The position numbers and the translations under genes are program-made. This document shows, piece after piece, positions 16,508 through 24,918 of a DNA stretch of 24,918 nucleotides. Source of the stretch: Elysia marginata (Eukaryota > Mollusca > Gastropoda > Plakobranchidae). The stretch covers positions 242,667 to 267,584 of the forward strand of contig BMAT01007353.1 in NCBI GenBank assembly GCA_019649035.1, given 5' to 3'. The notes beneath the pieces are model-generated. The model saw nothing but the letters and a program-made list of their open reading frames with translations. It had not been told where the DNA came from and did no database searches. The number at the start of each line of letters is the position of its first letter. Positions within the stretch are counted from its first letter, which is position 1.

Positions 16508-19294
16508 CAGTAACAGAGGAATTTTTTTTTATATAGGTCATTGTGCTAAGCAAACAAGTTTCAGTAACTAGTTTCTTGTTTTCTTTTCGAAAGGAAAGTA
16601 TGATGTTTTACTTCTTGATTTTCAAATACGATGTATCTTTAAAAAAATCTTCAGATCTCAACAATAAGACTAGTGATATAAATTATAACTCTAATACAAG
16701 ATATTGATAGTTATCTTAATTTTTATTTGCTTTTTGTTTTTGCTGTTTTGAAATATCTTAACAGTTGTGTGAAAGAAGGTCAAACCATGCTATCAATATG
16801 CAGACAAAAATGTATTGTTTATACTTTGTTTTGAAATGAACTGGATTGGTGAGCTATTTTTCAGTCCCACAGGTAATTCTGGTTGTGGCATTTGTTTCAT
16901 CTGCTATTTCTGGTGCTCCTGTATCTGTCACTTTTATTACTATGATCTGGTTCTGACACTTTCTGTTGATGGCATAATGGTCAATTTGCACAGGACAATC
17001 TGGCAGTTTGACCTAAGGGTATATTACAAGGCTTAACAACTTCTCAATCATATCCGTCAATTTTAGTATGTTGGTAAATACTCTTTCAAATTTTTTTTTT
17101 AAGAAAGACTCTATCCTTTCAACCGCACTACTGCGACCCAACTATTTTTATGTCTGGGACCGCATATAAGCACCAGGTTATTCCAATGTTCAAGATGTCA
17201 CTGGGCTATAGTTGCTGACTAGTTATTGTGCATATCAAGATTCTTTTGAATGACATGAAATGCTCTGGAGTATGAAAGAGAAAGTTTTAAAACTGTTTTC
17301 TTTAGCTTTGGTTGATTTAAGGTGTGTCTTAAATTAATTGCTATGGTGCACTTAAAATGTTTTGCATTTAAATTGATGTGAAGGTCTTTATCTGCAGTAA
17401 CAATCATTTCATGATCCAATAACTTTTTGAGTGGGATATGTGAGAGAAAAAAATGGAGCTGTTACAAAGTGCCAGTGAATGAGCAAAAATTCGATCGCCA
17501 AATTTCTTACAAAATTAAAACTTCTAACCTGCAGATTTAGTTATTTCTTCAATGAAACAGTTGAGCAGTTAAAACCACCTCTGTAAACTTACTGACGTCT
17601 GCTATAGAAATTTCACCCCTGAATTAAAACCTCTTATGACCAAAGATAGTGCTACCTATTTGATATGACTTGTTTTCACCAACAGTTTCCTTGGTCTAGA
17701 TACAGTTTACACGGAGTCTCGGTCTGCTGAACTCAATATCCAGTGGACAGAACCAATAACACCAACTTAATATAAAAATCAAGTTAACTGCAATATCTTA
17801 TGGAACACGAATTAAAAAACCAAGTTAACTAAATATTGACTTAAGCAGAGCTGACTTTATTTTTAGGTACTGAATGTGTGTATGTGTTTTATAAACTACA
17901 ATTGGTTTTCTTTTGTGTTTCTCAAGCTGAGAAAAATTAGAAACTAAGTCAACTGATGTTTCAACTTTAAAAATTTATTTTGTAACAGAAGCAATTTCCT
18001 AAGGCATTTTTTTTTCAAGAATGATTTAGAGTTCAAATACATAAGTTGCAGCAAATTTCAAATTAAGAGTCTAGTCCACATTATTCAAATGTGGACAATT
18101 CAATAATTGCTTAATAATTACTTCAAAGCATTTTCACGCCACTGATTCAATTATTCTATTGTAATGTATACTGATGATTCGAAGTTGAACTTTTTTCTCA
18201 CGCGGCTCAAAATGTTCAAATGGACTGATCGTTTGTTTGTTGTTTTTTTTGTGTTTTTCTTTTAGTTAGAGGAAGTCTCTTGATTTTTATTTCACTCCTC
18301 ATTCTTTCACTGTTTTTTTTCAGTTGGCAGGAAAGAGCCATTTCATATCATTTTCTTGGAAATGTTCACTTTATAGGTTTTTTTTTCTTGTTTTTAAAAG
18401 AAACTTATGGTCTTCAATATCCAGTCCTTTCTTACCTTATGTAAGATCACTAGTACAGCTCTAAAGTACAATGCTGGAAAAGCATTTTTCAATTTTTTGG
18501 CGTTCTCATATGAAGGGTGAAAACTGCGTAATTTATTTCTGAGCGTCTTCATTAAACTTGTTTGTTTCCCTTGATTTGGTTTCACCCTTTCTTTCACTTA
18601 TTATGTACATGTACATGAATGGTGGCGTGTATATCATGTAGGGGCCTACATGTGATCTATATATACAAGTATAGACTACCGGTTTTGTTTTTCTTTCGTA
18701 ACATAGGCCTATACTGACAACTCAAAGTTGAATTTTGTTCTTGCTGTGTTTACAATACCCAAACTGAACTTCATGCAAGCTATTGCAGTTTTTGTGGGAT
18801 ATGTAGGTGTAAGTGTGTGCACATGGTGTAAAAAAAAATGGATTTTAGCCTTCCACCGCCGAAGGTAGTCTGAAGATGTCCTTATTATTGTATGAATATA
18901 TTTGGCATTCTTGTTTATATTTTGGGCTATGTTTTTAAGTACTGGCTATAGAGTGTATGCCATTCTTTGTCAATCTACGACTATCATCACATACATGAAT
19001 GTAGCAGGTGAAATAGTTAGTTTAATTCATAGCTGATGTGCCAGGTTGTGGATACATTTTTGTTCCATTCAGCGCACCGAACTAAAAGATATTGAATGCT
19101 TGTTGTGTTTTCCTGATGCGTTGATACTGATGATGAAAATTTCAAATTCAAATTGCACAATAAAACTGAATGCTTTATGGTTACAATTGGTCAACTTTTC
19201 TCTTTATGGTGAATTGAAAGTGAATAAAAGTTAGTCCTGATAAGATTGATGTTGATTTAGCATACAGAACATTTTCAATCTTAGTCTTCCTTGT
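16508..19294. other. PET117 3' flank, no recognised gene
   Basis: AT-rich sequence that may include the PET117 3' untranslated region. Candidate AATAAA signals are at 19159 and 19222, with none obvious closer. Short open frames (16815-17036, 17219-17419, 18394-18597, 19046-19234) show no family features. Palindromic patches include ACATGTACATG near 18606 and an imperfect CATGTAGGGGCCTACATG near 18638. Confidence 0.6.
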
Positions 19295-19317
19295 TTGTCC
19301 ATCTGTTTGTGTGTCTC

Positions 19318-19354
19318 TCTGTCTGTCTGTCCCCCCCCCTCTCTCTTTCTCTCA

Positions 19355-19392
<38 letters not shown>
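19318..19392. repeat. (CTGT)n / (CT)n microsatellite
   Basis: Short CTGT units and a C-run lead into about 18 CT units ending near 19392. The open frame through it (19295-19543) is low-complexity and not a gene. Confidence 0.95.
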
Positions 19393-19394
<2 letters not shown>

Positions 19395-19964
19395 ATATAT
19401 TATGTGCGTGTGTTTTTGCATACTTGACTCCCATTCTAACGTTATATTATCCTTTGATAGTTGATACACTGGCCTTAATTCCGCGCATCACCCATTTTGA
19501 TCTGCTTTGCAATTTCATACCATGCACTAAAACCATAGTCTAGTACAACAGTGTCGTTTTGACTAAAACATTTTAAACCGAAAAGTAAGTACCGGTGCGA
19601 GAATGATTTAGGCATCTGAAGGATTTGGGTTTAAATGGATTGCTATTAGTGCTATCCAAAAAAATGTTCTCCGACTAAAAGCTGACGGGTCACAAATACA
19701 ATTCAACCACAGACACACCAAATGCAAGGAGACAGGCACATCCTGTTCCTAAGTTAGTAGAATCCTCACCACTAAGTCGACACCTTAGGACAAAAGAATG
19801 TTTTGATTTTTTTTAAAGCAAAAGTTGTCTGTAAGCAAAAGTGTTTCTAAAGGGTGTTGATGTTTTACTACTTTTTACTAGTACATGTAGTACATGTATA
19901 AATTACCCTAATAAGCGGAAGTATCTGATACCCACCTTCATCTCATACATGTACGTATAATATA

Positions 19965-21010
19965 CAAGGTCTGTTCTATAAATAAATTAGTTTTTTGTTG
20001 TTGTATAGTAAAAAAACCCACAAAAACAGTAGGTTCACCATCAGACGTGGATTAAAGTACGCGTAGATCTACCTTAACTATTTTATCTACTCATCAAAGT
20101 CGTCACTGAACCCCAAGCATTTTTGCAACCAGCTGTCAAAATCAAATGCTGCCCTCCGAGGTCCCTTTGTCTAGCTCGTATTAATTTAAGCCACCTTTGT
20201 ACTTGGCATGTGTACAAGTTGTAGCACTAATCTTTGTTTTGACTCAAAATATTGTCCGACGAAGATTTTTCATCTTGGGAATGGGAAAAAGTAAAAGTCA
20301 GCTGGTGCCAGATCAGGAGAATATTGAGGATTATTCATTAATTTCAATCTGGATGAGTGCAACTGCAAAGTTTCTTCAACACTCGCTGTGTGCACTGGCA
20401 GAGATGTTATCATGTGGGAAAACCGCAAAGTCACTAGAGAGTTCGATGCGCCTTTTCCAAACTTTCAAAGGGAGTTAGTTTGTACATGTAACTTATGACC
20501 ATATAGCAGTTTGCTTAATTATAGTGATATTATAAGCGTACCTCTATTGCCGCTTGACAATCGTAATTGGTCCTGCTGTCACTGTCAGTATCCCCTTAAA
20601 TCTTGGAACATCGTCAACACAATTTTTCTTGAAACCTATGAACCCTTCCTTCTTTCCGTAAGTAGTGATAGGATTGTGATCTCCGATTGCAGACTGGATT
20701 TTGGTAAATGTCTCAAGGTTTTTCCCCAGAAAAAAAAAAACAGAACAAAAACTTTATGATAATTATGACATAATATCTGGGAACCGACTCTCTCAAAATT
20801 GTGAGAGCCATTTTGCTGGAAAAAACGCTTGTCAAAAGTTGTAAAAAAAAAATCAGCTTCTTAGTGCAAATCCATACCCTCCACTATTAATTATGCTCCA
20901 AAATCTTGTGGTAGGCCTACTTGTGTGCAGTTTCAGACAAATAGCTTACTTATCGTAGAGGTTACAATTTTCTAAAAAAAAAATTTACAGTACTAATGGA
21001 ACAGACCTTG
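19965..21010 (-). mobile_element. Decayed mariner-type transposon (1,046 bp)
   Basis: The terminal repeats are CAAGGTCTGTTC at 19965 and its reverse complement ending at 21010, perfect over 12 bases, with TA on both sides. On the minus strand the interior encodes mariner transposase remnants: HDN (codons at 20414-20406), then YSPDLAPADFYFFP at about 20324-20283, and near the end SWLQKCLGFSDDFDE. The two aspartate codons are 97 bp apart, against 105 expected for the D34D spacing, so there is at least one frame-breaking deletion. No continuous transposase frame remains. A plus-strand open frame at 20197-20478 is only the antisense of these remnants. Confidence 0.85.
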
Positions 21011-21867
21011 TAAGAAAAAAATGTAACGCCAATCTTACTTTAGGCATTTGGCGTGGTAAAGGTAAATTGTTTTAAACACAGTTCCCCCTCAGAATAGTGG
21101 CCATTGTCAAGCCAAATGCATAGGCCTACCACACTCGTAACCATAAAAGAAAAAGGTTTGCTAATCAGTAATCGTGATACATGTGTTGTATAAAATCGAA
21201 TTACTCTTGATAACAACAAAGGTGTCCACATCTGTTTGAAATTTTTAATTATTTTCTTTCAAGCTGCAATTTGTGAGTTGTAATTGTGCATTTACTATTA
21301 AGTAAAATAAGAGTAGGCAAACTCATTTATTATAGGCATACGGTGTAAAAGCAAGTGATTGCGGACCCTTGTATTTTTATGAATTGGCAAAATCGTCATG
21401 TTTCTTGGGTTTTTTTTAGCCACAGGCACACTATACAACCAATTATAAACATAGGCATACTACTCAAAGGGGCTTGGAATCTATATAACCTATATTTAAA
21501 TAAATCAACTAAAGTTTGTGTACCCAAATCGGATTTTACTCTCTGCTGCACCAAAATTAAAATTGAACAACCAAATTGCAATCTCTAGGTTTCATGGTAT
21601 TCCATGATATTTACGATGCCGGAGCTATGATGTCATGATTACCAAAATCTAAATGGAAGAGACTCTAGATTATTATGCGATTGTATTTTTTTTCACGTAC
21701 TGTCGTGTGCGTAAAAAAAGTTGGGCCCACGAAACTGTTGGACTCCGTAAGCTTCCTACACGCAAATTAGAACACATGAATTATACAATGTAGGCCTACA
21801 TGATTGAAAATAGCTACGGCTCTGGGGGTAAAGTTCCCGCTCTCTATCACTTCTTCCTCCTCCTCTT
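21011..21867. other. No recognised feature
   Basis: AT-rich sequence between the mariner remnant and the trinucleotide zone. Overlapping short open frames on both strands (21355-21588) have no protein family character. A perfect 14-bp palindrome ATGTAGGCCTACAT is at 21788-21801. Confidence 0.55.
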
Positions 21868-21869
21868 CT

Positions 21870-21871
21870 AC

Positions 21872-21916
<45 letters not shown>
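21870..21916. repeat. (CTA)n microsatellite
   Basis: About 15 CTA units directly abutting the second copy of the CCGATTTT repeat at 21917. Confidence 0.95.
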
Positions 21917-21963
21917 GAAATGCAAGTTTTCCGATTTTTGTAGGAATTCCGATTTTTTGTCAG
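21917..21963 (+). repeat. Second copy of the CCGATTTT-rich repeat end
   Basis: GAAATGCAAG followed by TTTTCCGATTTT and GGAATTCCGATTTTTTGTC matches the minus-strand end at 172-120, with a few substitutions. Similarity fades after about 21963, so only the terminus is shared or the copy is diverged or truncated. Its left neighbour is a CTA microsatellite. Confidence 0.6.
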
Positions 21964-22224
21964 TTTTGTCTAGCTAAAAAGGCAGGAAAATGGGGTAAAT
22001 AGACGTTTAAGAAAAACCTCCATTGCTAATATTAAAAGAAAACTTTAAAGTTCTTTAGCTTTTGTCCTAAATAGCTGTGAAGGCCATCTATATGTAACCC
22101 TTTAGTGGATCTATCAAAGATTCTATTGGGGTAGCTGTTGGTTATCAGTGCCAGGTGGAGTAGTTTATGAAGCTGTTAAAAATTTTCCTGCTTTTTATTA
22201 TATAAGGCGCTTGGATCCTTGTAC

Positions 22225-22440
22225 TACTTCTAGTGCTGCTGCTGCTACTACTACTGCTGCTACTTTTACTGCTACAGCTGCTGGTGCTGATGCTGCTTCT
22301 GCTACATGAACTGTTACGTTATTAGTATAGTGTAGTAGCTACTGTAGAAGGAGCAGTAGGAGCACTAGTTTTAGTAGTAATTATAGAAACAGTAGTGTAG
22401 TAATTATAGAAACAGTAGTAGCAACAGGAACAGAAATAGC
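22225..22440. repeat. Degenerate trinucleotide zone (GCT/ACT, then GTA/GCA types)
   Basis: Interrupted CTG/CTA triplets at 22230-22310 pass into TAG/CAG-type triplets. A block of about 19 bp, TAATTATAGAAACAGTAGT, occurs twice (near 22378 and 22400). No coding signal. Confidence 0.7.
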
Positions 22441-22564
22441 AGTAGCCTATGAATAGTGTGCTGCAATTATAACACTAGCCTAACAGTTAGTGATAATTGA
22501 AATAGCAGTAGCCTATGAATAGTGTGCTGCAATTATAACACTAGCCTAACAGTTAGTGATAATT
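22433..22564. repeat. Exact 66-bp tandem duplication
   Basis: Two identical 66-bp units begin at 22433 and 22499, each starting GAAATAGCAGTAGCC and ending TTAGTGATAATT. No differences were seen between the copies, which suggests a recent event or an assembly artefact. Confidence 0.9.
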
Positions 22565-22625
22565 GTTTAATAATTTTTAACAATAATAACAAATTCAATT
22601 ATAGATGTAGTATTAACAACAACAC

Positions 22626-22695
22626 TAATAATAATAATAATAATAATAATAACAACAACAACAATAATAGAATTAATAATAATAGTAGTAGTAGG
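22626..22695. repeat. (AAT)n/(AAC)n/(TAG)n microsatellite, probable SINE tail
   Basis: Triplet array ahead of the SINE at 22740. On the minus strand it lies at the 3' end of that SINE and may have grown from its tail. Confidence 0.85.
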
Positions 22696-22739
22696 TCAGG
22701 TTGTTTGAATTTTAACGTCTCTTTTCAACTTCAAGGTTA

Positions 22740-22990
22740 TATCAGAGACGGCGCTTGGGACAATTGAAAGCGTGCGGCCACACTATGATGTAAGAAACGC
22801 TTGCATACACCACACCCAGCCACAATACCCTGACCGGCTGACCATACTTAGCACTAAATCCATGATGCCAGACACGAGGCGGATCAGCTGCTAATACCAA
22901 TTTTAAAGTCCTTGGTTTGACTCGGGCGGGGATCGAACCCACACCTCCCGATCTCTGAGCGAGTGTATTACTGCTAGGCCACAGAGCCGG
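22740..22990 (-). mobile_element. tRNA-derived SINE, second family
   Basis: On the minus strand the head starts CCGGCTCTG at 22990. It carries an A-box-like TGGCCTAGCAGT (22981-22970) and a near-perfect B-box GGTTCGATCCC (22939-22929), with a well-paired T-arm GTGGG/CCCGC. The body runs through about 22740 into a triplet tail. It differs from the SINE at 1092-1424 in body sequence. A functional tRNA is unlikely because the anticodon arm is irregular and the sequence continues as a SINE body. Confidence 0.75.
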
Positions 22991-22994
22991 TTTA

Positions 22995-23121
22995 TAGTAG
23001 TAGTAGTAGTAGTAGTAGTAGAAGTAGTAGTTGTAGTAGTTGTAGTAGTAGTAGCAGTTGTAGTAGTAGTAGTAGTAGCAGCAGCAGCAGTAGTAGTAGT
23101 AGTACTAGTAGTAGCAGTAGT
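22995..23121. repeat. (TAG)n microsatellite
   Basis: About 42 TAG-type triplets with CAG and TTG interruptions, directly adjoining the 5' head of the SINE. Confidence 0.95.
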
Positions 23122-23420
23122 GATCTAGACTATTTATAGGCCAAAAATGAAGACCGATGAACCGAGAATTTTTAGAACACATGGACATGTCAAATATGGC
23201 CCAAAGTTTTTGATTATCTTGAAAGTTGGAGTGGGCGTAATATTTTTCTCAAAACAGTGCATGTTTTAGAACCACAAGTAGAAATATATTTTAAAAAGTT
23301 CCAGAGTGAAAAAAGTACATGTACTTCCGTGACGATTTCAACAACAAAGAAGTTCGCAAATAGGCTTTTTACTCTGCACTTTATAAATTTTTCAGTTATA
23401 CAGGAGGAATACAAGAAAAA

Positions 23421-24005
23421 TCATCTTGATGAGCCAAAGGCCCGTCGGTGGTCTTGATCTATTCTAAGTCTTGTGGGGATCAGATAGCTGGCTTGAGAGG
23501 GAAATCCATGCAGAAATTGTATCTGTGCAGTAGCTTGTCGACTTGGTTTTTTGAATGCGTTAATACTTTGGGTAGTAACAGTGATTTCGGGCAGGCTATT
23601 CCATGTCTCAACTATCCTAACACCAAAGTATTTTTTTTCCTGATATCTAGGTGGCAGTTCTGTTTTGCAAGTCTGTAGCAATGACCTCTATTTCTAGAGT
23701 CTTTGTTGAATGTAAGATATTCTTTAACATTAGCGTTATAGAAACCGTTGTTAGTTTATATGCTTCTATCAAATCTATACGAAGGTTCATAACTGAGATT
23801 CGATATATCTGGTAGGCCTACTAGTTTTGTTGCTCGTCGTTGAACATTTTCTATTAATAATGCGTTTGTTTTATTGATTGGGGACCATGCACAGTTCCCG
23901 CACTCCAAATGTGAGCGCACTAGGCTTTTGAAAAGAGTCATTGGCATAGGTTTGTCGATAAAGTCAAAAGACTTTCTGATCAGTCCCACAATTCTGTTTG
24001 CTTTT
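23421..24005 (-). pseudogene. CR1-like non-LTR retrotransposon, 3' remnant of the ORF2 protein
   Basis: On the minus strand from about 24005 the sequence encodes NRIVGLIRKSFDFIDKPMPM, then LFKSLVRSHLECGNCAWSPI, then IENVQRRATKLVGLPDISNL. This is the thumb/connection region typical of CR1/Jockey-group reverse transcriptases. The frame breaks near 23770. After further shifts it recovers NGFYNANVKEYLTFNKDSRN-type sequence and ends with YFGVRIVETWNSLPE and INAFKK, the usual C terminus (WN.LP..V..A.S...FK). Several frameshifts and 5' truncation make it dead. Confidence 0.8.
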
Positions 24006-24660
24006 TTTTACTACATGTGTTATTTTCTTTGTTGATTTATTCGTTTTGTAAATAGGTGTGAAAATAGTTTTTACAAACTTTTATTTTCTAGAACCCGAAT
24101 AAAATGTTAGACTAAGCGAGTATGAGTAGGCCTATGCATGTAATAAGAAACCAGACTTGGTCTTTTTTATATTTTAATTACCGGAAATTTAAATTTGACA
24201 TCACATTAATTTTGGTTGTTGATTCTAGACTGACTAACATGTAAAAGCGTTCAAGGCTGTTAAACTTCTGGATTCTATATCTAGATTTAGGTGAAGACGA
24301 AAAAATAATTATAAGGTGGTCTTTACGTTAAATACAGGTGGGCCTAGTATTCAGAGCTCTAGAGGATCTTGATTCTATACTTAGATGTAGGTGAAGAAGA
24401 AGAAAAAGAGGCGTGGCGGTCTTAATTCTGGCAATATATTGCCAAAGAAAAGGGAAAGTAGAGAGAAATTGGGTGTTGAGCGGCAAGTTCCGGCCGGATT
24501 TATAGTGACAGCAGAGAATGAGAGAATACAAAAGATGAGATCTTTAGATGGGAAATGGAAGAAGGAGGAGACAGAGAAACGGGTTTAAGGTGTGATATCT
24601 CACATTATAAGAGAGAATAGTATATTAAATGAAGGATAGATTCTAAAAGAAAATTATTAA
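24006..24660. other. No recognised gene; short direct repeat
   Basis: AT-rich and purine-rich sequence. GATTCTATATCTAGATTTAG at 24271 recurs in diverged form at 24371, both followed by GTGAAGA, so a segment of about 30 bp is duplicated 100 bp apart. The K/R/E-rich open frame at 24391-24588 is purine-rich low complexity. Confidence 0.55.
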
Positions 24661-24679
24661 GAGAGGAGACAAAAGGATA

Positions 24680-24918
24680 GGTAAATAAATAGATAGACAG
24701 ATGATAATTAAGAGCTAAATACAGATTTAACCTACATTTCGTCGATACACCAGTGTTTCGTGACAGATAGATAGATAGATAGGTGGATAAATATAGGCTA
24801 TACTAGATAGATAAATTGATGGATAGATAGATACATGGATAAATAGTTAGATATAAGATAGCTAGAGAAAGAGTGAGATAGTGTGTGTGAGCGAGATAGA
24901 AAAGGGGGGGGGGGGGGG
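24680..24918. repeat. Degenerate (GATA)n with terminal GA-rich and poly-G sequence
   Basis: Interrupted GATA/GATG/GACA tetramers from about 24684 to 24860, then GAGA-type sequence and a G-run of at least 14 bases that reaches the window end. Confidence 0.9.

Noticed and set aside
20197..20478. A 93-codon plus-strand open frame
   Set aside because: It is the reverse strand of mariner transposase remnants; the minus strand gives the recognisable HDN and YSPDLAPADF blocks.
22912..22990. Possible tRNA gene on the minus strand
   Set aside because: A and B boxes are good, but the anticodon arm is irregular and the sequence runs on into a repeat body with a triplet tail. A tRNA-derived SINE fits better, though a covariance-model scan would settle it.
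22433..23121. CRISPR-like or regulatory array of short repeats
   Set aside because: Repeats are simple triplets and a two-copy tandem duplication without spacers, in an animal genome. No CRISPR structure.
24391..24588. A 65-codon lysine/arginine/glutamate-rich open frame
   Set aside because: Purine-rich low-complexity DNA beside GATA repeats; no splice context, no family resemblance.

Overview
This is an animal nuclear window, AT-rich and intron-rich, with short exons, GT-AG introns, tRNA-derived SINEs, non-LTR retrotransposon remnants, mariner/pogo-type DNA elements and many microsatellites. The repeat types and an over-represented TAGGCCTA palindrome fit a lophotrochozoan, probably a gastropod mollusc. 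The species is not identified, and this assignment is inference.

Two protein genes are well supported, arranged head to head. The first fills positions 692-13097 on the minus strand. It encodes the ER-associated degradation E3 ubiquitin ligase HRD1/synoviolin (SYVN1). I reconstructed thirteen coding exons that join in frame into about 654 codons: six or more membrane segments, a complete RING-H2 domain, a Q/P/S-rich tail and the conserved C-terminal helical block. The extreme C terminus may lie beyond the left edge. The second, at 14990-16507 on the plus strand, is a two-exon gene for the small mitochondrial complex IV assembly factor PET117 (87 aa). About 1.9 kb separates the two start codons. 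That spacer holds a 33-N assembly gap, a CT microsatellite and a small cluster of ACGT-core motifs near the SYVN1 start.

The rest is mobile-element debris and simple sequence. Left edge (1-172): the end of a CCGATTTT-rich, possibly hAT-like repeat, with a second copy at about 21917. SYVN1 introns: a tRNA-SINE (1092-1424), a 390-bp TA-flanked MITE (3665-4054), a 37-bp minisatellite (5104-5212) and a broken retrotransposon reverse transcriptase fragment (10660-11466). PET117 intron: a 469-bp Tigger/pogo-like MITE (15824-16292). Right third: a decayed mariner (19965-21010), a dense trinucleotide-repeat zone with a second SINE (21868-23121), a CR1-like LINE 3' remnant (about 23421-24005), and GATA and poly-G simple sequence up to the right edge.

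SYVN1 acts in ER protein quality control and PET117 in mitochondrial cytochrome oxidase assembly. They share no known pathway, and their pairing is at most shared promoter architecture. I found no evidence of a new biological system. The observations most worth checking are the possible missing terminal exon of SYVN1, two in-frame alternative acceptors, MITEs sitting close to splice sites, and the uneven distribution of TAGGCCTA.
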